64,000 bases of DNA, taken from contig JAJEKV010000030.1 in the NCBI GenBank assembly GCA_021234155.1, forward strand, positions 8,055,890-8,119,889. The letters run 5' to 3'. This DNA comes from Isoetes taiwanensis. Its lineage: Eukaryota; Streptophyta; Lycopodiopsida; Isoetales; Isoetaceae. The notes under the pieces were generated by a model. That model was given only the letters and a program-made list of their open reading frames with translations. It searched no databases and had not been told where the DNA came from. Of this stretch, positions 43,990 through 55,839 are shown piece by piece (the first letter of the stretch is position 1; every line of letters starts with the position of its first letter). Position numbers and translations under genes: made by a program.

Positions 43990-44728
43990 TTGTTTCGGGC
44001 CTTGGTCGAGCCGGTCCTTTTGTATGGGGCAGAAGTGTGGGGTCCGGTGATATCCCTCAACACCTGGAATGACCTCGAGCAGGTGCAGAAGGTCTTCTTG
44101 GCACGAGCCCTTGGGGTGAAGTCCACAGTTCCATACCAGATGCTATTCCAGGTGACAGGCTTTCTACCCCTTCAACGGGCTGCATTGGAACGCCATATCA
44201 TTTACTTCCAGAAGGTGGTCGCTATGGCTGATACAAGTTTGTCCAACCTTGCTTTGGCCATGGCGATGGGTCCCCAATGCCTGAAATCCTGCTGGAAGGA
44301 CAAGCAAGCTCAGTGGTTCTCACGCTGGGGTGTACAGGCAAACAGATGCATACATGTAAGGACAAAGAAAGATCACAAGGCACTTAAGCTGTACCTAGAT
44401 GCTACTTTCCTTCGCAAGCTCTGGGATGCAGATGCTCTGACGCACGTTAAGCTGGGACACTATCAGCAACAAGTCAATCCTAGGCTCACGAGAGGCCCAC
44501 ACCAGTACTTGTACACCCAGCTGCCCATGAAGAAGCGCAGACTTATAGCTTCCATTCGCACGGGTGCACATCGCCTCCGCATTGAAACAGGACGTTGGGC
44601 TCGGGAAGCACGAGAGCAAAGGCTTTGCTAGTGTTGCCACCAGGGCGCCATTGAGAATGAATGTCATGCCCTCCAGATCTGCCCAGCGTTTGCCCATATC
44701 CGAGAGCGATATGTTCGATTACTAGTGC
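43990..44728 (+). pseudogene. LINE-B RT C-terminus
   Basis: 213 open codons homologous to the LINE-A C-terminus (FRALVEPVLLYGAEVWGP, LGVKSTVPYQMLFQVTGF, IRTGAHRLRIETGRW). TAG at 44629-44631 follows EQRLC, after which the zinc-binding-like CCHQGAIENECHALQICPAF continues in the same frame. The RT catalytic part is missing. Confidence 0.88.
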
Positions 44729-44868
44729 CTGGCTAGCTGTTGCATCAGTTATTGACTACGACGTCAGTGGGTTTGTTGGGGTCATACCTCCAGGAGGTTA
44801 TGGATGCACGGACTCAGTTGTGTCCTCCGGGACGGTATTGAACTGTCCTATACAATTGTACAGCGTGC

Positions 44869-44953
44869 CAGCATACTTATTACTGCTAAGGTTTTTCCCT
44901 CGAAAACCCTATGAGGTAGGGTTTTTTTAATCCTGTCAGTAATACGCTTGCTG
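44869..44953 (+). other. Stem-loop in LINE-B 3' UTR
   Basis: CAGCATACTTATTACTG pairs with CAGTAATACGCTTGCTG (14 of 17). The loop has GGTTTTTCCCTCGAAAACCC and GGGTTTTTTTAATCC, as in LINE-A and 33783-33861, but the stem differs from both. Confidence 0.65.
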
Positions 44954-45054
44954 CTCTTTTTTTTTGTTTGGGTCCCATAGGCCAATTGGTCTTCGTGGAC
45001 GCTAAAAAATCTATTCTATTCTATTCTATTCTCTTCTCTTCTATTCTATTCTCT

Positions 45055-45240
45055 AACTCTGGGAAAAACTCTCCACTGCACCTACTTCTACCCCCCTCAA
45101 ACCTGCCCTTCCCTGTTTACAACGATTTCTCTACTTTCTATTCCCATAGCTCTCCATGTCATAGCAACATTCAATCCGTCATGAGATCCCTTCCTACATT
45201 CCCCCTGTTTGCTGCTCTCAGGCAATCGACCCTCTGAATC
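45055..45240 (-). repeat. Long inverted repeat, right arm, outer part
   Basis: Inverted copy of about 41775 back to 41586 (CCACTGCACCTACTTCTA; CAGGCAATCGACCCTCTGAATC). Similarity ends at 45240, which with 41586 fixes the outer edge. No terminal-repeat signature or TSD is obvious there. Confidence 0.85.
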
Positions 45241-45990
45241 AAGAGCTTTACATTTTTCCTGTAAATATCCTCAATTTGTGAAAAAAAAAATCATTTGATT
45301 TCTTCTATGAAAGTTAGGTGCAATTCTGTGCCAAATCATATCATGCCATATGGCAAGTTTCAGAGCACCTAACATTTTTTGTTGTGCTCCATTACTCTTG
45401 TGCTAATCGTATCATGCCATGTGGCAAGTTAACCAAAAATCTAACCTAATTTTTTTTGTCGTGCTCCATCACTACCTGTCGCTATGTTACCCTATAATCC
45501 GTCTCTCTCTCTCTTTTTTTTTTTTTTATTATTATTATTAATGATGATTGTTGCTTATATGGATGTGTACACAACCAAAGTGAATAATGATATGGCTTGT
45601 TCATGGTTTGGATTATATAAACACATATTTACCTTTGGGACTACAATTGACCTTTAACCATAATTTTGGAAATTTCGTTTATTGGCTTGTTTTAGGGTTA
45701 AAGATGGGAGCGAACACTTAACGGGAGATACCACACTAAGGACTCGTGTCGGACTCACGGCCAGAGTATGGCTCTGGCCAAGTCAAGATCCACGCACAGC
45801 TGGAAAGTTACTTGAAACCGGTATTAGCCTGGTTACTGGAGCAGTAGTGAGTATGGTGTTCTTAAATTTAAGAACCGTCAGTAGTACCTCAGCCATTGCA
45901 TATAAGCAGATTCAAAGCCTCATGTGCGACATTAGGGGGCTGGCGACCCCTTTCTTATGATATTGCTCTTACTATTTTGCTTGAATTCAG
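45241..45990. other. Intergenic or intronic DNA, simple repeats
   Basis: Holds CT/T/ATT simple repeats (45502-45540). 45682-45960 is open for 92 codons but unrecognised. A duplicated ATCATGCCAT-TGGCAAGTT phrase occurs near 45340 and 45410. Confidence 0.4.
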
Positions 45991-46304
45991 ATATGAGGAA
46001 GAAAGGTGACCTCAATATGGCTACAAGGAAGAGATTGGCTGAGGAGAAGAAGAATGCTAGCAGTAAGAGGAAATTATTTGATTTCCACAAGAAGTTAACC
46101 ACTTCTGGATCTGAAAGGGCTACTGATCCAATGGTTAATGGGAATCTTGAGAGCAGGAAGAATGACCAAGGGGATTCAACAATTGCACCTGCTCCAATAA
46201 TTATCAGTGATTCTGCAACTCCAATGCATAAAGTCCTTGGATCTATCAACTCCAAGCAAATTGATGAAGGAAGAGTTAATGCCTGCATCGGACCTTCAAC
46301 TCAG
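45991..46304 (+). CDS. Possible host exon, Lys-rich
   Basis: Bounded by TTCAG| and |GTTTTG and open throughout. Encodes a basic segment (KKGDLNMATRKRLAEEKKNA, SSKRKLFDFHKKL) and then PMHKVLGSINSKQIDEGR. It resembles an exon of a nuclear protein but I cannot assign it, and neighbouring exons were not found. The 314-nt length is not a multiple of 3. Confidence 0.35.
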
Positions 46305-46373
46305 GTTTTGGCATTTATCTTATTGCATAATTCATTAGTACATTTGGTGATCTACATGTTCTTGGTGCAATAA

Positions 46374-48623
46374 CAAGGTTTAAAATGAAACGCACTTATT
46401 TAAGAAGTGCGTTTGAAAGATTCCTTCTAAAAATTTACAAAATTCTAAAATACCCCTAAAAAGGACTCTTTTACTATCTTGTGTCTAAAGATTTATAAAA
46501 CTGCTCATGAAAACAGACATTTTAGGAAGACTTAACATTAAGGAGAAGAACAACAAAGAAAAATATGTCATTTTAGAGGGGAAAAGGACCACTACGAAAG
46601 CCAAAGATTTATTATGGGGCAAACTCATATGAAAAAATTAGACGCTTTTGTATCTTATCCCTTAGAACATTTATATTGGCTGTTATAGAAGACAAAAAAT
46701 TTGTTATTTCACAACCATTTTGGCTAAACATCCTAATTGACCTTAAAACACATTGGGAGACAGTTGAACAAACTGCTTGAATGAAAAATTATTGTTTTTG
46801 CATCATATGGTGTTACAAATGGTAATACATCCACGAAATCATGCAGTTAGTTGAAGTTCCAACCGACGATGCCGTGTATAAATTTATACCGAGAAAAGTT
46901 GAAGTTGAAGTAGTGAAGCTCGCGTGATTACATGGGCTTCTTTGTTGTTCTGGAGATGTATTCATCATGTCTTTGGGCTTGCACAATACCAATCCACAAT
47001 ATAGTGTTGTTGAGAAGATAGTCAAGCTCCTTGTCAATGTTGAGAGTCTTCAAAGACAATTCCATCATCCGTAGCGATTGGAAGTGCCTTTGCACATTTC
47101 TCCTGAGAGAAGTATTTGTCTATCTTGCTTTTTTTTTGTCCTGTTTTGCAAAGAAATAGGTAAACTTTTGAGGGGTTGCTACTCCTCGCACCCCTATGGA
47201 CAAACTATGTAGTTTCCTTCTCGTTGAACACATGTGTCTCCATAACATTTTGGTGTCCTTTGCCTTTAGTAGCAGTTTTTGAGCTGCCTAAAGTGAAGTT
47301 AGCATGTGTGTAGAGAAAAAAAAGTAAAAATAACAACGGGATTCGACTAATTTATGCTCTAACATTGCATTACAATGTCAGAGAATCTAGAACTATTTTA
47401 GAACTTTTTGAACTAAAAAACTAAGAAAACTGCATAAAATTATCCCTTGAGTGTGTTATTTCAACAGTATTAAGTTGCAAAAACCTTTGGGAGCAAGAAA
47501 GACCCCATAAGATTTTGCACGATATAAACTTATACTCCTGGACTACATATTTTATGTATATATATATCTATATACATCTTATACATCTTAATATATATAT
47601 ATATTTAATATATATACGTTCACATATTTGTACATATAAAAAAAAAAACGGTATAAATTTATACCGCAGGAAGTCTCGCGGTATAGATTTATACCGCAAG
47701 AATTCTTTTTTTTTCGGATATATATATGTATGTATATATGTTATATATATATAATATACATATATAATATACATATATATATCTTTGGTATAAATTTATA
47801 CCGAGAAAACTCTTGCGGTATAAATTTATACCGCTCGGGTCCTCTTGCGGTATAAATTTATACCGCTCGAATCCTCTTGCTGTATAAATTTATACCGCTC
47901 GAGTCCTCTTGTTGTATAAATCTATACCGCTCGAGTCCTCTTGCGGTATAAATTTATACCGTGCGAACTCTCTAGCATACTATGTCCACACATTACTATC
48001 TATTGAGGTATAAATTTATACAATCTTGAAATTTATTTGGAAGAAACTAAGGACTACAGAGACAAATAAATTACAAAGTCTAAAAAAGTCCAGATTGGAT
48101 ACATACGTCGCCATCGCGGTATACAGAAGTCTATAGCAAGCTGGAGGAACAAATAAGAGCAAGTGTATAAGGCAAAGCACAAGCATCTTCGACTTCAACT
48201 TCGGCGTGTGAGGCACACTTTTTAAGGTGAAAATATTTGCTTCATTGAGGCAATATCAAAATGTGTTGCATTTTTGGCAATTTTGTTCATAATTTTGTAG
48301 TGAATTCATAAACTTTGAACTAAATACGTTTTTGGGCACTCTTAGCGCTTGCTGTGTTTTTTCAATGTCTATTTTGTTTTGTCCTTAAAAATATTACTAT
48401 TTCTCAAACCAAACTAGGGGGCCAAAAAATGGTACCAACAAAATTTGAATGGAAGCTGAGTTCAAATTCCCCTCCAAAAATGGTGCCTAAAATATTCAAA
48501 TTGTCACACTTGTCACAAATATACCAAGAAAAGGGCATTTTTTGGGGAGATTTTAGGGAATCTTTCAAAGATTCCTTTTAAAGTGCGTTTGGAGCAAATT
48601 AGTGCGTTTCATTTTAAACTTTG
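46374..48623. mobile_element. Non-autonomous hAT-like DNA transposon
   Basis: Ends CAAGGTTTAAAATGAAACGC at the left and, inverted, CAAAGTTTAAAATGAAACGC at the right. Inner terminal segments (AAGTGCGTTTGAAAGATTCC; GGAATCTTTGAAAGATTCCC) also match with gaps. Flanks TGCAATAA (46366-46373) and TTCAATAT (48624-48631) could be an old 8-bp duplication with two changes, as for hAT elements, whose ends often start CA-GG. No transposase ORF is inside, and the interior is AT-rich with palindromes. Confidence 0.62.
47650..48021. repeat. Palindrome array, 32-bp period
   Basis: The 16-bp palindrome GGTATAAATTTATACC (or a one-base variant) starts at 47650, 47680, 47787, 47817, 47849, 47881, 47913 and 47945, with a partial at 48006. 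The last five of the eight starts are exactly 32 bp apart, with the spacer GCTCGAGTCCTCTTGC-like. One more partial copy is at about 46875, near the other end of the element. The array looks like clustered binding sites for a dimeric protein, or a satellite seed. Confidence 0.88.
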
Positions 48624-48631
48624 TTCAATAT

Positions 48632-49981
48632 GAAAGGCTTGCTGAATCCAGAAATAATATGGTAATTATAGCAGGTTTAGATCTGGCCCTATGTTGTATT
48701 ACTGCATGTGTCATTATGGTCCCCTAAAGATATGTTTCATGCTGGCATTATGATCTGCTGTGATTATTGGGATTGATTTCTACTGGCATTGGTATTAGGA
48801 CAGGAGTATATATGGTTTAAAGTAGTTAAAGAACACTAGGTTTCTATGCTTAGTCTAAGATTTGAAAGTGGCATACAGGGAATCCTTTAATGGGTACATA
48901 AGATTTACATGCTTTAATGCTCCTTGTGTTTTGATGGAAGTAATGGCATAATAATGAGCAGATCTGCAGAATCATGACAGGAATAGACTTTTGTAGATGT
49001 AGTGGTCCAGATTTTGCTAATATTGGTGGGCGTGGGCCTATGTTCTATGGTGTGTGTATGAGTATGATGTTATTTCCAAAAATATGAAAAAGTTCTTTGG
49101 GATCTAATATGATTGCCATGATTTATGGGTATCTGCTGATGTTTAGGTTAGAAGAGATCTGTAGGGCTATTGGATAAACAGTTGCAGGGGTCCTATGTTG
49201 TTTATTGCATTGGCAGTGCGCTTGGGTTATGCAAGTCATAATATTCTGATAGGAAGTGTAGCACTAAGCATGATTGCTTGCTTCATCATGCTTGGAGTTG
49301 GATGCACGGATAACTTTATGTGTATTAATCTGTTTTCTGAGTACTTTAATGGTTGACTGTATAACCTTGCTGATAGTTAGATAAGCTGTTGATAACAGTT
49401 TTACCACAGGCCTCTCATCTGAGTTTTAATGTCTAGGTATTTATGTGGGACAGCTAGATCTAATGTTTAATTGTTTCTACTGTCTTTATACGAATGTGAC
49501 CTTACCCAATGCTAAGTTTGTACTAAACAAGTAGGGTGAAGGGCCTTAAACCTATAAGATCTTATGACACCTGCATGTCCTTTTGATTTTACCCTTCTCA
49601 GGCTAACTATTGATTGGTTGACATGCAGGTAACAGGATCTTATACTCCCTACTTTGTTTTTTCAACAATAAGGAAGTTTGTCAAAGATCTGGAAATTCTT
49701 CAATTGCGAATATGACAAGTTTTGTGGATTACACAATGGATTACTTGTACTTTGGTTTCTTTAATTTTATCTACTTTTGGAATAAATATGTACATTTCAA
49801 CTTGAATATCCTTAAGGTAAAGGTTTCTATTATAATAAAGTCTATCTTTTCTGAATCAATCTTGTAATCAGATTAAGGCCTTTTGTTGAAATCACCTATT
49901 CAATGAAAGGACTGCTTATTGAATCCCTTATTTTCTTGTAAAGATCTTAATGGATTAAAGTCTGTTGTACAGATTTAAAGG
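48632..49981. other. Long non-coding stretch, nothing recognised
   Basis: No ORF of note on either strand, AT-rich, no repeat edges that I can support. It could be intron of a host gene. Confidence 0.45.
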
Positions 49982-50500
49982 TTTTTTTTTTTTTTTTTTT
50001 TTTTGAAGGCAAGATATTTTAATTTATAATAAATATGGTATACAACCTTATTTATAAGCCTCTTAAAGGCTAGATGGAAAAAATTTGCACCACACCCAAA
50101 AAACAGGTGAGAGTGAGGCACTAACTAACTTAGTACTAAAATTAGAGTAGCTCTACATCTTCTTTGCCACATCTAATACTATTAGCGGACTCACGTCCAG
50201 CCTTCTTCTCAACATGCAGCAAATACTAAAGGAGAAAGTCTACATTCTTTCCGCCCATTAGCTGTGTCTCACGCCTCCCTGCAGTTCGGGTGTCAAAAAT
50301 CCCTTAATGGATTGAATAGAATTAAGCCCTGAACAACCTAGATTGGGAGCTAAACCAGATGCATGTTCTTCCAATTCAAATGAAAACCAAAGGACCGTGT
50401 AGGAGCTGAGGCCATCTGAAGCTCCTACTCCGAAAGATGCAAGCACAAAAAGAGTTGAGGTAGCAAACTTCATCCCGCGCGCTAACTTGGACCTGGACTA
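49982..50500 (-). mobile_element. Probable LINE/retroposon 3' end with poly(A)
   Basis: A 23-nt T run (49982-50004) followed by GAAGG, which is CCTTC-poly(A) on the reverse strand, the same end as the two L1-type insertions at 27.8 and 30.6 kb. An ORF of 71 codons (50258-50473, reverse) is not recognisable. The 5' limit and TSD were not found. Confidence 0.4.
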
Positions 50501-51600
50501 CCATCCTCCATAGAAGTACTAGAAGAGGCTACGCACTCTGTCTTCCTACTATGAAGGATTCTCACAGGGCTTGCCCTAAAGGGTGGTCTGGTTGCTCCTC
50601 TACACCTCTCTTGTCCCAGCATAAGCCCCAAAATCCAAATACCAAATTCTCTTTCTTCATTCCAACTGTATAAACTTGAACCTGCTTGTAGAACCGTCTC
50701 TTCCCCTTACTGGGACAGGGGGCGGCTGACAGTAAGGAAGATGAACACCCTATATGGTTTCAGGCACAAAGGGCAGACTGTTATATCCGCCACATTTGCC
50801 TAAGATGCACAAGGATGTAGACCTCTAGCTGTGAAACGCCTACTGCTAGCATAGACTGTAACCTCAAAACACAGAAATGAAAGTGGAAGCTCGGTTTCTT
50901 CTTTTGTCATGATCCATCACAGAAGACCCAGCAATGAAGCAGCGGCCATACCCATCACCAATACCTCTTCCAATGGCTCTAAATAATACAAAAACAAAAC
51001 AGCTCTTCCCTACCATTTCTGGAAATGACGTAACAGTAGCAGCTGTGTGCTGCTCTTCCAGCTCCGGCCAACCTCTTCTGATGTCTGCACTGCTCGGGCG
51101 GTCGCCGCCGCCGCCCTACGACCTAACCCTAAGCGCCATTTCGGGCTCATAATCCGTTTAATTTACTTGCATTCCAGATTTTTTTACTTGCATTTTAGGC
51201 GATTCTACTTGCATGCTATTTTATTTTATTTGCATTTCTCTAAGAATTACACTTGCCTGGCTTCCACATTGCAAGAATGACCATCCAAAAAGCATTCTTG
51301 AGATGTCAACAGTGCCTCCGTGTTCCACGCATCGGCACTCTTTCCATCCCATGAATGCTTCCTGGATGGTCATTCCTATAAATATAGACTGCCTATTATA
51401 TATATTAAGTTTAATTTATATAAGATAAAAAGTTTCACCAAGAACACGCTCTAGATAATGTACCTTACTACACAATTATGCATTGATGGGGTGAAGTCAT
51501 AATATCGTTTTTTTTATAGAAGGTAGTGTGAAGTCATGATATCAAAGAGTGCTTTCATTTCGAAGGTGGTGATATGGACTATATATGCTACATGCTAATT
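50501..51600. other. Intergenic, nothing recognised
   Basis: Short ORFs only. GC-richer patch near 51080-51120. No element boundaries identified. Confidence 0.4.
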
Positions 51601-51609
51601 TTAGATAAT

Positions 51610-51905
51610 GGAATTTTAACATCCACGCGAAGCCGTAGTTTATGAAACACTTTATAACATACCCAAACGAGTCTTGCCCCCACCACTGTACATGGCCTGC
51701 AAACTTTACAACGATACGTGGCCATGGAATTTTCATGTCAACAGGAAAACAAATACATGGCCATAGAATTTTCACATCCACGAGAAGCACGAGAAGCAGT
51801 AACTTATGGGACACTTTACAACACATATACAAGTCATGTTGCCACCACTGTACATGGCTGAAGTGGGTCCTTCCCCCCAGCAACTTTACAACGATACATG
51901 GTCAC
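51610..51905 (+). repeat. Imperfect tandem duplication
   Basis: 51610-51720 and 51765-51905 share GAATTTT-ACATCCACG-GAAGC, CCACCACTGTACATGGC and CAACTTTACAACGATAC. Each copy starts with a phrase (TTTTAACATCCACG) like the LINE-A 3' tip (TTTTTTAACGTCCACGG), so these may be old reverse-strand LINE ends. Confidence 0.6.
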
Positions 51906-53260
51906 CTCCACAACGAGATGTTGAACCCCTGATCTCGAATATGGCAATTTAAGGTCTTACCATGCAAAGAAAACTTCATGATCAGTCCCATAAAGTAGCT
52001 CTTCTAGCATGTGTAATGTGGAGTCTAGAGCAATTTTGTTTTTTTTTTTTACGTACTTGTATGTCCAATTCTTTCGCACAATATATTATATATTTTTTAT
52101 TATAAAAAGATAGATCCCATAGTTTCACATAAAATACGAGCTATGGTAGATAGCCCCACTGAATCTTGCCTACATGTTTTCTATAGTGTAATGAACGCTA
52201 AGAAAATATAATAGCAAGATGCCTACAACTATATCTACAAAGATTCATCATCAGATAATCTATATCTAGCATGCATAACTCTAAAGAAATGTAGAGCAAT
52301 TGAATCCATTTGTACACATTGGTCGAGTATACATGAGATGCTATTCACCTATATATGCCTTCACATGCTTTAAAAGTCTTTTGTATTTATATAAAGATTT
52401 TATTTTTATTGAAGGACGAGAATTTCTTATTTAGAACTAGGAATATGCAAAAGGTAAACACTTTGTCTAGTTGTGCAAGCATAAAAAGGTGCACATAGAA
52501 CAAGAACCCTAGTAACAATAGACTATATAACATTTACAATCAACCATAAAAGCCAATCAAAGTCAAGATGGAGTGCCCTTTGTCTACCTAATAAGCTATG
52601 CAAGTGGGTAGGATGCCAAACGAAATGTATTAGCTATCCAAAGCACTGTTAAATAAACCATGTAGTCCAGTCCATGATAGTTGGGATCCTATACATACAA
52701 ACATGCAATGTTCAAGAGTTTCAATGTCTGAAAGGCAGAGTGGATATAACGCAGAGATCTAAAATTCATAGCGATAGTAAAGGATGTTGACACGATGTCA
52801 CACATGCATAACATGCAACCAAAGTCATATTCAATGTCACATGTGAGGTTGTGGTATCTGTATCTACCATCTAGTCGGCGACGCATGGCCTAACATGCTA
52901 AGATGAGGCATTATCTGACAAACACTCAACAAGTGATAGAGCAATAGGCCATCTACAAGTCCTTAATAATCTCTTCCTGTAGCTCTATCATGCATACATG
53001 CATAGGAATGGAATGTCCAATAGCTTGGTGGGATGTCCATGTCTGAGCACATGCTATAGATAAGCACATTTGCTACGTCCAGGGCCAGAGCAGTTAGCTC
53101 TTCCCACATAACACACTAGAAGCCAATTATAATTTATTTAAGAGCGGCTTTTCAACAATTAGAAATAAAATGTGTCATCTACATATTGATTGAAATCCGT
53201 AAAAGTACTTTGTAAAATCATAATCCATTTCTGTCTCCGAACTATTAAGGCTGCTTTAAT
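51906..53260. other. Intergenic, nothing recognised
   Basis: AT-rich. At 52395-52420 a T-rich tract followed by GAAGGACGAGAATTTCTTATT resembles an old L1-type poly(A)-end on the reverse strand, too decayed to call. Confidence 0.4.
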
Positions 53261-53339
53261 AATAGAATAGATTTTTTAACGTCCACGGAGACCAATAGGT
53301 CATGGGACCCATACAATGGGCTAGTACAATCATTACTAC
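53261..53339 (-). mobile_element. Extreme 5'-truncated LINE-A tip
   Basis: About 75 bp identical to 3879-3953: two tail pentamers, the TTTTTTAACGTCCACGGAGACC block and the start of the stem-loop, then unrelated DNA. A tiny target-primed insertion of the same active subfamily as LINE-A. Confidence 0.85.
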
Positions 53340-55286
53340 GAATTAACTATTTTGTATATTAGATGCCATAATTCGGATATGATCTTTCTTGGCATCTGCA
53401 TGCCATTTTGTATCCATTGTGTTCTCTCTTTCATTACCTATTAAATTTCATGCCTTTTCATTTCTGAAAACGTCGCTTTCCATTCATTTTGCCACGTGGC
53501 ATGATATGGGTCGTCGATCGGGGCAGAGGGACATTCGCAAAATCTTGGCCATCGATCGGGGCGGAGGGACAGACAGACATCACGGTTTTATTATATAGAA
53601 TAACAATCAATGGCTAACAGAATCCAATGGAAGTTTAGAACCTTGACTTTATAGGATATCAATGACTAAGACTTCCTCTTGGTGTCCATGGCCGATAAAA
53701 CTATTCAACTCAATGACTAATTTTTATTTCTTAAATTTGTATACTTTTATTTGTTTGTATATATTAATAAATTCATTAATTTAATTAGTGATTTATCATG
53801 CCCATGAGGCCTTTAGATTCATCACGTTTACATGATGTTGTCATCGTTATGTTACACACTTCACAATTTTGCACTTGCGTTAAGCACCTCACATTTTTGC
53901 ACTTAACATTATGGCTATGTGCTAGGGAACCCATGGGTATGAGGGGGTTTCCAACGGGAAACCAGTTGGCGCCGCCGCCGCCAGCCGGTTTCCCGCCGGA
54001 AACCCCTGACTGCTTATGGGTTTACGCATGTGAACCACTGCTATGGCGAAATTTCGTCCCTATTCTTTTCTTGCCTTCTTTGTTCTGTGTCTCATTCTCT
54101 GTTTTGTAGAGCCATTTTGCTATTTCCAGGGCGGATTTCTAGGGCGGATTTGCCATTTGCATGGCGGATTTCCAGGGCCAATTTGCCATTTCTAGGGCCG
54201 ATTTGCATTTGCAAGGAAAGCAAGAATACTTTGCAGTTTTAGAATGACTCTGCAGGGCCATTGAACGCTTCTTGCAGAGCTATGTAAGAGGAGATCCAAC
54301 AAAAGTATGGAAAGATGAGATATGGTGGATGCCGAAGAAGCCTATAGGCAGATTAGTGCTTAGAAGGCACTCTCCTCACAGAAGGTTTCAAGAAATCGAA
54401 TATACTCTGCCTTCAAAAGAAGAAGAAAGCTATGGCGAAGCAAGAGAAACTGATTTGAGGAAAGTACAGCAAAGGAAAACAGAGCAAGAAAATCCGCTTG
54501 ATCTTTTATTGTTCTAAACAGGGGCGACTTTGCAGCAAGAAAAAAATGGCAGGAGACTCGGCTTAGAACTTGAAGATGCCATGGCCAGAGTTTGAAGACG
54601 CCATAGCCGCCCTACCAGAGTTTAGTTAGAGTGAAGCAAGAAAGTACCGACCTTGTGCAACAAGAAGAAAAAAAAATTATTCGTCGGGGGGCTTATGGCA
54701 GCGCCGCTTAGACATAGTATAACCTTGGTTTTCTAAAAAGAACAAATCGTATAATTACCAGGAATTTTGCCTTAGCAGTGGTTTATGTATATAGGAAAGC
54801 CCATTACATTTAGTGGGCTTTCCGGTTGACACAGCAAGAAAGCCCACTATAACGTGGAAACCAGTAAAAAACCATTATGTGATCAAGAATGATGGATAAA
54901 CAATCTGAATGCGAGGTAAAATTGTAGGTGGCTCGGTAAATAGCAAGAATGCAGGTAAAATTTTGGAGCAGCAGGTAACAACCGCAGTTGAAGCACGAAG
55001 ATACTTTTAATAACATTCTTGGGATTGAAGCTGAATCGTTGTCTCCCTGTTTTTACGTATACAAAAATGACCTGCTGCAGCAAATTTCGAGATGAAAGCA
55101 GATGGCACGGGAGGAGGAAAACATGGAGCATTACTGTGTGAAGATGCTGATGCAAATGAAGTTAAAGAAATAGTATATGAATCACTCTCCCTTTATAATT
55201 ATGATGTTTTGGTGAGAACATTGTACATATCCAAATATATAAGATTTACAACCCCGATTTAGACTTTTTTACACTGCATCTTAAAA
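53340..55286. other. Intergenic, small repeats
   Basis: A GGGGTTTCC...GGAAACCCC stem-loop with inner GGGAAACC/GGTTTCCC arms and a GCC-rich loop lies at 53944-54006. GGGCGGATTT-type short repeats are at 54125-54205. An 81-codon charged ORF (54272-54517) is unrecognised. Confidence 0.45.
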
Positions 55287-55339
55287 TATTATTATTATTA
55301 TTATTATTATGTAATGTCTAATGCTCACTTGGGCCTCGA

Positions 55340-55775
55340 GAGGCCATGGAGCACATGAACAACAATTTACAATTTTAATAGCAAAGGAACGGTGTGCATC
55401 CACCGCCCTTATATATGGTCCCAGCGTCATTGGTGGTATATGCAACAGTGAAGGGAAATCCTCAGCCTGGATGCCAAAATTGTGTCTAATATCTGCATAT
55501 TCGGAACAATGTATGAAAGTATGATTTTCGTCTTCAACACATCCTGTCTTGCATATTCTACACAGACGGTTTTCTGCTGGTATTTTCGCTCATCTGCCTG
55601 TTTCTATTTCCAGATTGTGTGACCCGGTTCTATACCTGGCTATTAGTTTCCTTTGTGCTGGCGGGATGTTGGCCTTTAAATATAGGTGGCTCTCGTATGT
55701 TCTCATGCAATTAACATCTGCCCGGTACTGTTGCATTCTCTTCCCTGGATCAGCCCATAATTTTTCCAATGCCAT
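55340..55775 (-). pseudogene. LINE-C C-terminal Cys/His region
   Basis: Reads ARYRTGSHNLEIETGR and then TGA, where LINE-A and LINE-B have TGG (IETGRW). The same frame continues with RLCRICKTGCVEDENHTFIH, a C-x2-C...H...C zinc-binding-like pattern. So one G-to-A nonsense change cuts the protein. Confidence 0.8.
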
Positions 55776-55839
55776 CCTTTCAAGTAAAGCTCGAACTTCA
55801 TCTTTTTCTGTTGGCCATGAAGAGCTCTCTAAACCCCAT

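Larger units (their letters stand above)
43985..45054 (+). mobile_element. LINE-B: 5'-truncated, pentanucleotide-tailed LINE inside the right arm
   Basis: Contains the end of a LINE RT, a Cys/His region, a 3' UTR stem-loop (44869-44953), the GGGTCCCATAGGCCAATTGG block shared with LINE-A, and a tail of ATTCT-type pentamers with CTTCT variants (45010-45053). Right-arm sequence resumes at about 45055. The target-site duplication is short or unclear. Confidence 0.9.

Noticed and set aside
47650-48021. CRISPR-like array of short palindromic repeats with even spacing
   Set aside because: Plant nuclear context, spacers are themselves near-identical, and no cas genes. It is a tandem repeat with a palindromic core.
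53389-54517. Small secreted or host protein genes from ORFs of 70-103 codons
   Set aside because: No splice context, domain or codon pattern; expected by chance in this length of DNA.
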